Program-made: the position numbers and the translations under genes
Origin: Muscardinus avellanarius
Taxonomy: Eukaryota; Chordata; Mammalia; Rodentia; Gliridae
NCBI GenBank assembly: GCA_963383645.1
Contig: OY726560.1
Coordinates: 24,654,300 to 24,718,299, forward strand
DNA length: 64,000 bases
Direction: 5' to 3'
Notes under the pieces: model-generated
Told to the model about the DNA's origin: nothing
Database searches by the model: none
The model's input: only the letters and a program-made list of their open reading frames with translations
In this document: one piece after another, positions 44,270 through 54,859 of the stretch
Layout: each line of letters begins with the position of its first letter
How positions within the stretch are numbered: the first letter of the stretch is position 1

Positions 44270-46080
44270 AAAACCCATCTATATGCTGCTTGCAAGAACT
44301 ACACCTTACAAGTAAAGATAGCTAGGGTAAAGGGCTAGAGCAAGGTAATCCATGCAAATGGAACTCAAAGACAAACAGGAATTGTAACTATGATATCAGA
44401 TAAGTTAGACTTCACGCCCAAGCTTATTAGAAGATATAAAGAAGGTCATTTTTTACTGGTAAAAGGAACAATCCTGCAAAATAAAATAAAATAAAATACT
44501 TAGGAATAACTTAACCAAGGAGGTAAAAGACCTCTACAAAGAAAATTGTCAATCATTGAAAAAAGAAATCAAAGAATATCTTAGAAGATGGAAAGATCTG
44601 CCATGTTCATGGATAGGCAGAATAAATACCACTAAAATGGCCATCCTTCCAAAAGTGATCTACAGATTCAGTGCAATTCCCATTAAATTACCAAGATCAT
44701 TCCTCACAGACATAGAAAAATCAGTCCTTAAATTTATTTGGAACAACAAAAATCCCAGAATAGTAAAAGTAGTTCTTAGCGACAAAAACCATGCGGGAAG
44801 CGGTGTATTCATTTCAAGTCACCCCCACATGCCATTTTGGCATGGGGCTGTATTTCTATTTTCTGTATTTCTATCTTTCTAATAAACTTCTTTAATCTTA
44901 AAAAAAAACATGCAGGAGGAATCACAATACCTGACTTTAAACTATACTACAAAGCCATTGTAATAAAAACAGCATGATACTGGCACAAAAATAGATATAT
45001 AGACCAATGGAGCAGAATAGCAGACCCAGAAACAAGTCCACACACAGCCAATTAATTTTTTACAAAGGGGCCAAAAACATACACTGGAAGAAAAATAGTC
45101 CATTCAATAAGTGGTTGTTGGCAAAACTGGTTAACCATATGCAGAAAAATGGAAATAAATCTCACTTTCTCACCCTGTACAAGAGTAAATTCAAGATGGA
45201 TCAAAGATTTGGAAATTAGACCAGAGATCTTGAGGCTCCTTGAAGAGGGCATAGGCCCAACACTGCAACACAAAGGCACAGATAAAAACTTTCTCAACAT
45301 GACCCCAAAGGGACAAGAAACTAAAAGGCAAATCAATACACGGGAATACACGAAACTGAAGAGCTTCTGTTCATCAAAGGAAACTGTCAAAAACCTCAGT
45401 CAAGAGCCAACAGAATGGGAGAAGATTTTGCCACCTACTCCTTCAATAGAAGACTAATATCCATAATATACAGAGAACTCAAGAGACTCAGCACTAAAAA
45501 AAACAAATAATCCAATCAAAAAATGGACAAGTAAACTAAATAGTTACTTCATGAAAGAAGAAATTCAAATGACCAATAAATGCATGAAATATGCTCAACA
45601 TCATTGGCAATCAGAGAGATGCAAATCAAAACTACCCCCGAGATTTCACCTAACTCCAACTAGAATGGCAATTATTCAAAACACAAACAACAACAAATGT
45701 TGGCTAGGATGTGGAGAAGTGGGAACTCTAAAACATTGTTGGTGGGATTGCAAATTAGTGCAACCACTTTGGAAAACAGTATGGAGAATCCTCAGAAGAA
45801 TGGGAACAAATTTACCATTTAATCCAGCAATATCACTTCTGGGTATCTACCCAAAAGAATGGAAACCAAACTACCAAACTAATGCTTGCATATCTACATT
45901 CATAGATACACAATTCACCATAGCCAAACTATGGAACCAGCCAAGATGTCCATCAAAAAATGAATAGATTACAAAACTGTGGGATATGTTCACAATGAAA
46001 TTTTACTCAGCCAATAAAAAGCAACACAATTACATCATTTTCAGGGAAATGGATGGAACTGGAGGACATTATGCTAAATG
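44270..46080 (+). pseudogene. L1 ORF2 remnants
   Basis: Endonuclease fragment to about 44480, then after a deletion the region [20 protein letters not shown] (44556), the Cys/His-bearing C-terminal block NKCWLGCGEVGTLKHCWWDC (about 45690-45760) and the end IAKLWNQPRCPS (45930). Frames are broken repeatedly. Confidence 0.85.
44788..44903 (+). mobile_element. Small polyadenylated retro-insert of unknown source
   Basis: About 100 bases (GTGTATTCATTTCAAGTCAC ... CTTTCTAATAAACTTC) ending in AATAAA, 15 further bases and a 9-A run, inside L1 ORF2. Host bases AAAACCATGCGGGA before and AAAACATGCAGGAG after suggest a target duplication. It could be the 3' end of an LTR transcript or an mRNA; source not recognised. 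Confidence 0.6.
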
Positions 46081-46427
46081 AGATTGGTCAGTCACACAAA
46101 GTAAGAAATCAGATGCTTTCCCTAATATATGAAGCTAAGGAGAGATGGGTCATAGGAGGAACTCTAGATTAAAAAGGAAATCCTATAGGGGAGCAAATAA
46201 GGCAACCTAACTCTGGGGAAGTGGGTGAGAAGGAAACTCTCTAAAGCACATGATGTACTTAAATATATTGAAGTCATCCACTAAGCCAAGCATGGGAAGG
46301 AGGTATGGGGAGGGAATGGGATGGGGATTGGGTAGGGCCTAACTGGGCAATGTGTGAATGTATGTCTACACAATTTTTATCCCATTATGATGTTATAATA
46401 CAATGTACCAATAAAAAAAGAAAAGAA

Positions 46428-47325
46428 ATAGAGAGAAGAGAGTAGGTATGTACAAGGGAAGAAGCTTGGAGGAAGGATTGGGAAGAGAGTAAAGAATCAG
46501 GCATACATACTCACACACACAAAAAAGAACAAAAAACCAAAACAATACCAACAACAAATTGATGCAACTCTACAAATATATGAATATTCAGCAGACTGGG
46601 CCTTTGCACTCTCTCTCTCTGTACAGATACTAAGGACCAATGGCACCTTTCCTTATGCAAGCCTGAATCTCTGAGTCTTTCCCAGCCTATGCAGATAGCC
46701 ATTATCAATGGAGCTGGATCTAGTGTTAAGTGCAGGTCACCCTCCACACTGTCCACAGATGTGGAGTCTCTGTCTCTTCCTGCTTCCATAGGTGGCAGAT
46801 GCCTCTGAGACCAAACTCAATGTAAGAGTTTGTTCTCCACAGCTAGAGCTGAGCTGGTCTGACTTCTTCCCGTTCACCATAATTGGGTTGTCTGTGGTGA
46901 TCTTGGAGATCCTACTAGTTAAATTTTATTTTGAGCATAGGTCTCTCCCCTCACTTTCAACTGATGCAGAGCCTGAGTCTGTCTGAACCTCTGTTATGTC
47001 CAACAGCAGACTCCACACCCATCTTCTCCGGGTTGAACTGCAAAGCTTCAAACCCAGGGAGTTTATCGGCTGTGCACGTCCCTGAGGGAGCCGCTCTGGG
47101 GGCATCCCTGCAGGGATGGCGGCTTCACCCATGGTGTTTTTTTAACACAACTCTGGATCCCTGGAGATTGCTATGAGTTTGGCCAACACTGCTGGAAGTT
47201 GCAAACGGTATTTGCAGAGGAGAAACTGATGGCTTACAATTCCGATGATTTGCAGCTGCTTAGCTCAGGTTCTTTGGTTGTTTTCCTGTTCATCCCTGGA
47301 GTTGTGTGCAGTGAGGCAAGATGGT
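46428..47325 (-). mobile_element. Inverted L1 5'UTR fragment
   Basis: Reverse complement of the 5'UTR at about 41310-42470: shared blocks include the GTATGTACAAG...AAGCTTGG segment, CATACATACTCACACACACA and the GACCAAACTCAATGTAAGAG segment. It directly follows the 3' tail of the plus-strand L1. Confidence 0.82.
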
Positions 47326-47365
47326 CAACATGATTTACACTATGATATGAGACTATAATGTACCG

Positions 47366-47475
47366 TCTACCCCTTTCCAGGTTCCATCCCCCTGGAGCCC
47401 CTTACTGGTTAACAAGAAGTAGCTGCCACCCAAGAACTATGGCTTGCACAGAGCCAGCTCCAGTATCACAAGCAC
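47366..47475 (+). repeat. Direct repeat, left copy
   Basis: About 110 bases (CTACCCCTTTCCAGGTTCCA ... GCTCCAGTATCACAAG), closely matching 48222-48333 in the same orientation. Class unknown. Confidence 0.8.
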
Positions 47476-48221
47476 AAAAATATTTAAAGATTAACTTAAT
47501 GCCTAGCTGTGACTTTTGCTTGATCCCTCTTTCTCTCTCTTGGCAATAGTATCACATTTTTTCCCCTTCGGTTGAACATCTCTTACCCAACCTTATTCTA
47601 TATAACTCGTGTAGAGTTGACCCTTCCCAAGCTCCAGAGTGGATACATAAAGCAGGATTGATCATATTGGACCCTTGCATTAGATCAAGGTATGGTCAAG
47701 AGAAAAATAATACCAATTTTGTGAGTAAAATTTCATACAAATGTTCATTAGGTGTGTAAAGCTGTTGAACAAGTTAAAAAAAAACTAAAAAGATAGTTCT
47801 AAAAACTCTGGAGGTAGCAAGTGCTGGAAGGAACTTCTGCACTTAGATGAAGTGGGAAAGGGAAGAGGTTAGAAGCATTACAAATTACATACTTGGATAA
47901 AGAACACTTTGGAGCTGAAACCTCTGAAAAGATAGGTCCTCATCCACTGGTGCCAGTATCTTCCAGCTCAGAGGATGGTCCCATGGACCAAGTCCCAGAC
48001 AAACGTCAGAGGAACAGTCTCCCCTCAGTTAGTAGTGGTCCTGTTTCTCTGCTGGAAAGGGAGGAGGTTGGATGAGATAATAAAGCTTCTTCAGCAAATT
48101 TTGTAAATGGATTTAGAGACCACTTGGTAAGAAATGCTGCTGCTAGAGTGAAGAGGTGACACTCACAGAGCCACAAACAGAGTGTTCACAGGAAGCATCG
48201 GGAAGGCACAAACCTTTTCCA
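47476..48221. other. Unclassified block between direct repeats
   Basis: No known family seen. A 60-codon plus frame (47893-48075) with 'PLVPVSSSSEDGPMDQ' is present but starts and ends without support; upstream reading in other frames is broken. Could be a decayed LTR element or retrogene. Confidence 0.4.
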
Positions 48222-48333
48222 CCTCTACCCCCTTCCAGGTTCCATCCCCCTCAAGCCCCTTACTAGTTAACAGGAAGTAGCTAACACCCAAGAACTGTGA
48301 CTTGCACAGAGCCAGCTCCAGCATCACAAGGCA
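48222..48333 (+). repeat. Direct repeat, right copy
   Basis: CTACCCCCTTCCAGGTTCCA ... CAGCTCCAGCATCACAAG; pairs with 47366-47475. Confidence 0.8.
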
Positions 48334-48339
48334 GAGTAT

Positions 48340-48660
48340 AGAAAGACAGGTTGGTCATTATGGAAAGCAGTTGGGAGGTTTCTCAACAAACCAGAAATTG
48401 AACTACCATATGGTCTATCACTACAAGATATACAGCCAAAGGAAATAAAATCAGTATATTGAAGAGAAATCTGCACTACTGTGATTTCTGCACAATACTT
48501 AAGAAATGAAAACAACCTAAAAGTGCATTAACTAATGAAAGGATAAAGAAGATACAATACATATGCACAGTGGAATGTTGCTCAGCTCAGCCATAAGGAA
48601 AAAATGCATGTATTTCATTTGCAGCAGCCTGGATAGATCTGGAGGACACTGTGCTAAATC
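48340..48660 (+). mobile_element. Old L1 ORF2 fragment
   Basis: GGTCATTATGGAAAGCAGTT, ATTGAACTACCATATGGTCT, GCAGCAGCCTGGATAGATCT and GACACTGTGCTAAAT are the old L1 C-terminal ORF2 region. Confidence 0.8.
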
Positions 48661-49584
48661 TTGTAAGATAGAATCTTCATGTTTCAGAGCGTTGTCTCCA
48701 AACTAGCATTGTAAAATGAGCATCGATAGCAGAGATGGCTGACTCTGACTTTTCAGAGGGCTTATCTTCCATTCTCAGGTTCATTCATGAAGCTTGACTG
48801 AAACATATGTAGTGCCTGCTACTTCCTGCTCATTCTATGCAATTTGTGTAATGTCATTCGTGTAGTAGGCCGGTGTGGTGTAGGGCAAAATGTCAAGATT
48901 ATTGAAATCTCTATGGACTATATTGAGATCTAGTACGCTCTCACGTGCGTGGGGCAAGACTGTGAAGGTAAACTATTGACCCTGTCAAGGAAAAGCTAAG
49001 TTCTCTTGGTGGTTGCATATTGGTAAGGGTCAGGAGCATTTTCTGTATCAGTTGGCAGGAACTGTTCTGACTTATTCCAGCAAAGATATTACACCTAGGA
49101 AAGCTACTGTCAAAGAATCACCTCCGAGTAATATTAAAACCATCCATTCATGTTTTTAATCCATCTGCTTTCTGCCCAGGCCCAATAGATGCATTAAATG
49201 GAAATGTAATAAGAACTAGCACTTCTGCCCTATTCAAGCATGTGAGGACAGTAGGAATCTCTCTATGATCCCTCCCATTATGTCTACCTTTTGGCATTCT
49301 ATCCTGGTAGAAAATATTTTTTTTATTTTTTCCCTCTCCTAATGACCTTTAGTCCGTACATGAGAAAGAGCCAATATGGAGACACAACCAGTTGCCAAGT
49401 GTGTCTAACAATTATATAGTATGGAATTAGGGGAAAACAGAGTAGGCTCACAAACCTACTAAGCCCACTAAATTCAGACTTGACCTATAACTCAATTTAC
49501 CTGCCACCTTACCACCACAAACCCTCCGTGGATGGGTGACTAGTAATTGGGTCAAAGTAACAAATTAAAATGTGGTATTCTGTG
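48661..49584. other. Unique DNA
   Basis: No gene or repeat recognised. Confidence 0.4.
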
Positions 49585-49782
49585 GCCAGGCGTGGTGGTG
49601 CACACTTGTAATCCCCGCACTTGGGAGGCAGAGACAGGAGGATCATGCAGGTTCGAAGCCAGCCACGCGCGCTGGCTTAAGAGACCCTGTTTCTAAATAA
49701 AAAATGTAAAAATAGGTCTGGGAGTGTAGCCCGGAGGTAGAAGGGCTTCCAGGAACCCCAGTACCACACAAAAAAAATGTGG
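49585..49782 (+). mobile_element. B1-dID SINE, younger type
   Basis: Flanked by AAAATGTGGTATTCTG on both sides, an exact 16-bp target duplication; near-consensus, so recent. Confidence 0.94.
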
Positions 49783-49820
49783 TATTCTGAGACTCTAGCA
49801 ATGAAAGACAGATAATAAGT

Positions 49821-49823
<3 letters not shown>

Positions 49824-49862
<39 letters not shown>
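49824..49862. repeat. (TG)n microsatellite
   Basis: About 19 TG units, uninterrupted. Confidence 0.97.
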
Positions 49863-49867
<5 letters not shown>

Positions 49868-49904
49868 TGAGAGGAAGAGCAAGAGAGAAAGATTGATTTT
49901 GGGG

Positions 49905-50062
49905 AGTGGAGGCGGGTATTAAATCCACAGCCTCATACACACTAGACATTCTACCACTCAACCCTTTCATTTTATTTGAAACTAGTCTCACTAAGTTTCC
50001 TTAAACTTGACATCCTCCTACCTCACTCTACCAAGTAGCTGGGATTATAGAAGTGTGCCAAG
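49905..50062 (-). mobile_element. Old B1-ID SINE
   Basis: ID complement (GTATTAAATCCACAGCCTCA ... CTAGACATTCTACCACTCAA) retaining mid-ID bases, then B1 to TAGAAGTGTGCCAAGC. Confidence 0.7.
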
Positions 50063-51089
50063 CATCACAAACTTGTATTTTTTTTTTTTGGTCTAATACT
50101 TGCTAATATCACCCTATCTGTTTTATAAGATCATTTCTAGAATTAAATAAAGTATCTATTGCCTTATAGGCATATAATAAAATTTCCATTTCCCTCCTTT
50201 TTAACTCTAACCTTAAATATTCTACTCAACCACAAAAATCCTTTAGTACACTTAAGACCTAAATTTTCTGGTTTGTAGAAAGTAGTGAAAAAATATTTAT
50301 TGAATTCATTCATGATTAGTTTGAACCTAAGCTCCTCCTACTAATGTAAGACATTTTGGTCATGGGCATATTTTCCAAGTGGTAAAATTAACCAAGGGTA
50401 GAAATCTAGTTGTAGAGGAGAAAAATAGCAGCTAAGACCTTTACATGGGTGTGTACAAAGGTTATGTGATAAGTTGGTATAGAGTCTTGGAGAGTTATTT
50501 AACTTGGATTTTGAGATGTGGGTAATCATTTCATACCCTTTTAGGGGAAAACTGCCATGTTCCTCTAAGTAAGGTAGAGATGTATGCAAATATTTAAGGA
50601 ATAGAGATCTAAGTTAACATCACATACTAGTTAAATAGGAAAGAAATTAAGATGCATTGTGGTTGGCCAGGACTTTTGAGTTTTAAATGTGTGTATGTAA
50701 TCTTTATTTTTAAAATCTTTATTTAAACTAATAATTCCTAAGGAAAGTTTATAGTACAATAAAATTTTATTTTAAACATTTAAATAATTCAAACTATCCA
50801 TTCTACTCACACATATAAAACTATTAAATTTATAGAGTCACAGCCCTCTTGCTTTACCTAGATGCAGAGACATAAAATATGATCTCTTTTTTGCATAAAC
50901 AGAAGGTGGAATATCTTTTACCTTTGAAATTTCTGTTTGAAAAGTTCTGAAATTACTTCAGTTTTAACTTATATACTTGTAAAAATAAGAAGTAGCTATA
51001 AGATTGTACAAATGTAGAGAACACAGAATCCTGTCCAAACACAACTGCAATTATTTTGGGATGTTTAACAGTCTTTAGAAAAATTGTTG
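50063..51089. other. AT-rich unique DNA
   Basis: No gene or repeat recognised; an 82-codon minus frame at 50341 is unsupported. Confidence 0.4.
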
Positions 51090-51093
51090 TAAT

Positions 51094-51140
<47 letters not shown>

Positions 51141-51143
51141 TTT
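51090..51143. repeat. (TTTA)n microsatellite
   Basis: About 13 TTTA units forming the expanded tail of the SINE to its right. Confidence 0.96.
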
Positions 51144-51776
51144 GAAGTACTGGGGATGGAACCCAGGGACATTTTACTTCCAAGCGATACCCCTGCGGGA
51201 AGCCATTAAGGTTTTCCCCTAAAAGAATATTTCTGACTCAGCTGACTGTCCTTCACCCAGAGTCAACAAGGTTTGGGGTTATGGAAAGTTCAAAGTAAAA
51301 GGTTTGAGAGAAGATCAGGTGGTGATGGCACGAGGGTACTGATTAACCTACCTGTAATGTATGTGCTTTGGATTGGTCTGTATTGTATTCTGGTGGTGGT
51401 AGCATGAGGATATTGATTGACCTGTAACTGTATAAATACCTCTAGAAAAATAAACCCATTGTCAGCCCAATAGAGAATACTGACCCAGGAGTAGTCATCA
51501 ACCAGTAGAGATATTGACCCAGGAACAGGGGTGGGCAAGTAGAGATAGTAGGCTGGCGCCTCTCCCCATGTTAGAATTAAATATTCTGAGAATCAAATTT
51601 TTAGAGTTGAATTCTTCATCCTCACGCCTCTTTTCAGAACCCGTACTTTTGCCGGCTGGCTCCAGCATTCCCCAGTCTCACTAAGTTGCAAAGGGCTTCA
51701 CTAAATAGCTGAGGCTGTCTGCGAACCACAGTCCTCCTGTGTCAACCTCCCAATTTCTGGGATTCAGGCCAGGCTC
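51144..51776 (-). mobile_element. B1-dID SINE split by a solo LTR
   Basis: dID part 51144-51193 (GAAGTACTGGGGATGGAACC) and B1 part 51668-51776 (CAGTCTCACTAAGTTGCAAA...); the LTR sits between. Confidence 0.85.
51194..51667 (-). mobile_element. Solo LTR, class II (ERVK-like), copy 2
   Basis: 474 bp, reverse orientation of the LTR at 9786-10249: starts (minus) TGCTGGAGCCAGCCGGC and ends CTTCCCGCA. Flanks TACCCC (51188-51193) and TTCCCC (51668-51673) agree at 5 of 6 bases. The AATAAA of copy 1 is changed (AATACA). No viral genes remain. Confidence 0.82.
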
Positions 51777-51814
51777 AGAAACATTGTTTTAGACTAGCAA
51801 ATTTTTTTAGCTTA

Positions 51815-52014
51815 GCCGGGTGTGGTGGCCTACATTTGTAATCTCAGCATTTGGGAGGCTGAGACAAGAGGATCCACTTTCTGGGCTAGCCTCAGCTACT
51901 AGTGAGGCTCTCTGCAACTCAGTGAGACCCTGTTTCAAAATAAATAATAAAAAATAGGGCTGGGGTGTAGCTCGGGTAGAATGCCCCTGAGTTCCATCCC
52001 TGGTACTGCAAAAA
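51815..52014 (+). mobile_element. B1-dID SINE, older type
   Basis: AGCCGGGTGTGGTGGCCTAC start; shortened box A region (GTAGCTCGGGTAGAATGCC). Confidence 0.9.
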
Positions 52015-52105
52015 ATTCTAAGATCAAAAATATTTATGTCCCACTTTATCCACAACAAAGCTAATTGCTACCCTCTAAAGCAGAACTTATCAACATTTTC
52101 CCAGA

Positions 52106-52322
52106 CAGGTATGGTTGCGCACGCTTGTAATTCCAGTACTTAGGAGGCTGAAACAGGTGGATCACAGGTTCGCAGCCAGCCTCAGCTACTCAGAGAGGTT
52201 CTCCACAACTTAGTGAGACCCAGCTTCAACATAAAGAATAAAAAATAGGGCTAGGGGGTATAGTTCAGAGGTAGGATGCCCCTGGGTTCAATCCATAGCA
52301 CCAAAAAAAAAAAAAAAAAAAA
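52106..52322 (+). mobile_element. B1-dID SINE, older type
   Basis: CAGACAGGTATGGTTGCGCA start; 22-base A-rich tail. Confidence 0.9.
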
Positions 52323-52642
52323 GAATTGTAGTCTCATGGCTCCTCTCAGTTTACAGATAAAATATTAAAGATTAGAGTAGTGGTAGTATAAGAATAGTAG
52401 TCAATAAAGAACTCTAGTATCAGAATGTGATATTATTTTGTTAAAATATCCTTTTAGGTAATTTTACCAAAAAAATTTAAATGACTAATGAAAGTTTAAA
52501 ACACTAAATATACCTCATAATTTTAATAACTACTGCATGGTTTTTTCCAGCTCTGCAGTTCTAGCTTGTAGACACTATGAATAGGCAACCAGATAGCAAT
52601 GAATAGGTATAAATAAATTTTTAAAAAAGAATACCTAAAATT
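52323..52642. other. Unique AT-rich DNA
   Basis: Nothing recognised. Confidence 0.4.
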
Positions 52643-52855
52643 AAGATGGGTGTGGTGGCACATGCTTGTAATCCCAGCATTCGGGAGGCTGAGACAGGAG
52701 GATCTCAGTTTGAGGGCAGCCTCAGCTACTTAATGAGGCCCTTTGCAACTCAGTGAAACCCTGTTTCAAAATAAAGAATAAAAAAATTGGGCTGGGGGTA
52801 TAGCTTGGAGGTAGAATGTCCCTGGGTTCCTCCCCAGTACCGCAAAAAAAAAAAA
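52643..52855 (+). mobile_element. B1-dID SINE, older type
   Basis: AAGATGGGTGTGGTGGCACA start; GGGCTGGGGGTATAGCTTGG right half; 13-A tail. Confidence 0.92.
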
Positions 52856-53080
52856 AGTTATTTATGATATACTTCATAGTTGATCACAATAATCAAGTGA
52901 TACAAAATAAGAACCACTGCTCCAAGGTGTTAGGAGTTATGGATCCGATTTCACTTTTCTGGGAACTTAATGCATCAATCTTACAGGGCAAAAGCATTTG
53001 AATTTTGGCCTTATGGATGATTAAAACAGCTACAAAGTGGGGAGGCTGAGTGAAGTTTGGTTATTCATTTCCTAATTGAA

Positions 53081-53234
53081 GCCGGGCATAGTGCAACTGA
53101 GTGAGGCTCTCAAGAAACTAGCAAGACCCTGTTTCCAAATAAATAAAATCAGCCTGGTGATGTAGTTCAGAGGTAGAATGCCTCTAGGTTCAATCCCGAG
53201 TACCACAAAAACCAAGAAAACCAAACAAAACAAT
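53081..53234 (+). mobile_element. B1-dID SINE with a large B1 deletion
   Basis: GCCGGGCATAG jumps straight to TGCAACTGAGTGAGGC; CCTAATTGAA / CCTAATTCAA flanks show both original ends are present. Confidence 0.88.
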
Positions 53235-53542
53235 TCCTAATTCAATTAACCCTTACACTAATTTGGATACCTTCAATAATAAATTCATAGTCAATCGTAG
53301 AATATTATTTTGATATTCTTGCTCTTGAATTTATCTTTTACATTTAAAAGGAAATCATCATCCCACTGGAAAAACAGAGAACTCAGAAACAATATAGCGA
53401 TTTTCCCCCAATACCCTATAAACAGTTAAGAGGTTCTTAAGGAAAACAGTAAAATGATTTTCAACCAAGACTCCTGTATTTGGCTAGATTATCAGTGCAA
53501 CAAAGATGGTAGAGACACACGGCTACTGCAAATACGTATTGG

Positions 53543-53640
53543 GCTGAGGGTGTAGCTCGGTGGGTAGAGCACTCACCTAGCACGTGCTATGCTCTGGGTG
53601 CAATCCCCCAGCCCTGCAACAACAAAGACAAAAAAAAAAT
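53543..53640 (+). mobile_element. ID-type monomer SINE
   Basis: tRNA-like unit without a B1 half: GGGCTGAGGGTGTAGCTCGG, GTAGAGCACTCACCTAGCAC, then GGGTGCAATCC (box B-like) and an A-rich tail. Retains the mid-ID bases absent from dID. Confidence 0.88.
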
Positions 53641-54012
53641 TCAAAAGTACATGTTTCCTACACACTCTATGTGCCACTACAGCAACAGAGAATATCAAAT
53701 AAAACGATGTAGGAAATCAATGTGACAAAGTTCTCTGTATAAGGGCAAGACATACCTAAGTGATTGTTGAGTGGCATGCTCGTGCTCAGCAGAAAACCTT
53801 TGCACACACTGGAGGACATCAGAGGAATCTAGGTAAGTATCGGGGTGGGGGGGAACCTGATGATAGGTATGACCACATGAAAAGTTATACTGTGAGATCT
53901 TTATAGTGTTATTGGGAGAAAGTGGCAAGGTTAAGAAGGATGCTAAAAGAAAACGAGCCCTTTAAAGTCAGGAATAATAGTATAATGACTTTAATCATAG
54001 CACATCATTTGA

Positions 54013-54223
54013 ATTTTTTTTTTTTTTTTTTTTTTTGGTGGTGGTACTGGGGTTCCTGGAAGCCCTTCTAACTCCAGGCTACACTCCCAGACCTATTTTT
54101 ACATTTTATATTTGGAAACAGGGTCTCCTAAGCCAGCGCGCGCGGCTGGCTTCGAACCTGCGCGATCCTCCTGTCTCTGCCTCCCAAGCGCAGGGATTAC
54201 AAGCGTGCGCCACCACGCCCGGC
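54013..54223 (-). mobile_element. B1-dID SINE, younger type
   Basis: 22-T tract, GGTGGTACTGGGGTTCCTGG, CGCGCGCGGCTGGC; flanks CATAGCACATCATTT / CATAGCATACCATTT. Confidence 0.93.
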
Positions 54224-54332
54224 CATAGCATACCATTTAGATCAGCAGTGAACAATGCTGAAAAACTTGTCAACTCTGGTTATAATGGTGAAAATACTAA
54301 ATTCATGATACAGATTAAAATATCTATGATAG

Positions 54333-54533
54333 CCGGGCGTGGTGGTGCATGCTTGTAATCCCAATGCTTGGGAGGCTGAGACAGGAGGATCACATAGGTT
54401 CAAAGCCAGCCTCAGCTATTGAGGCTCTCAGCTACTCAGTGAGACCCTGTTTCAAGATAAAGAATAAAAAGTAGGGCTGGGGGTGTAGCTCAGAGGTAGA
54501 ATGCCCCTGAATTCCATCCCCAGTACTGCAAAA
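54333..54533 (+). mobile_element. B1-dID SINE, older type
   Basis: TAGCCGGGCGTGGTGGTGCA start; right half GGGCTGGGGGTGTAGCTCAG; lies just beyond the UTP23 3' end. Confidence 0.9.
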
Positions 54534-54777
54534 GGGCGGTGGGGCGGTTCCTCTGTTAAGAGGTGCTGCCTCTTTATTGTCACATGCCTTTTAGAACTGT
54601 TTGATGTTTAAAGCTAGTTGCATATAACACTAAAGGGTGACAGAGGGGAAGACAGAGATGAGAATTTTATAATGAAACACAACTCCCAAACCACTGAACT
54701 CTATCACACCTAATCTCAATAAGCAATTTTAAGCAAAAGCATATGGTCAAAATTCAGTTACAAAAATAAGTTTAGTA

Positions 54778-54783
54778 TTTATT
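54778..54783 (-). terminator. UTP23 proximal polyadenylation signal AATAAA
   Basis: Minus-strand AATAAA lies 77 bases past the UTP23 stop. A second AATAAA is at 54578-54573. Either could end the mRNA; the T-rich/GT context has not been tested, so the used site is inferred. Confidence 0.55.
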
Positions 54784-54859
54784 GTAAATACTTGTACAGT
54801 TACAATGTAAATTCATTTTTTTTTCAACTGAAAGTCTTTAAAGGTATTGAAATTATTCC

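Larger units (their letters stand above)
41299..46424 (+). mobile_element. Younger L1, internally deleted, plus strand
   Basis: 5'UTR 41299-42720 (with a TG array), ORF1 42793-43910, ORF2 start 44270-44480, a jump to the C-terminal ORF2 half 44490-46080, 3'UTR to ACCAATAAAAAAAG at 46424. It carries two SINEs and a polyadenylated insert. Most of EN and RT is deleted. Not mobile. Confidence 0.9.

Noticed and set aside
53543..53640. Possible functional tRNA gene
   Set aside because: It has box A/B-like sequence but is an ID SINE with an A-rich tail and no tRNA-like terminator or cloverleaf.
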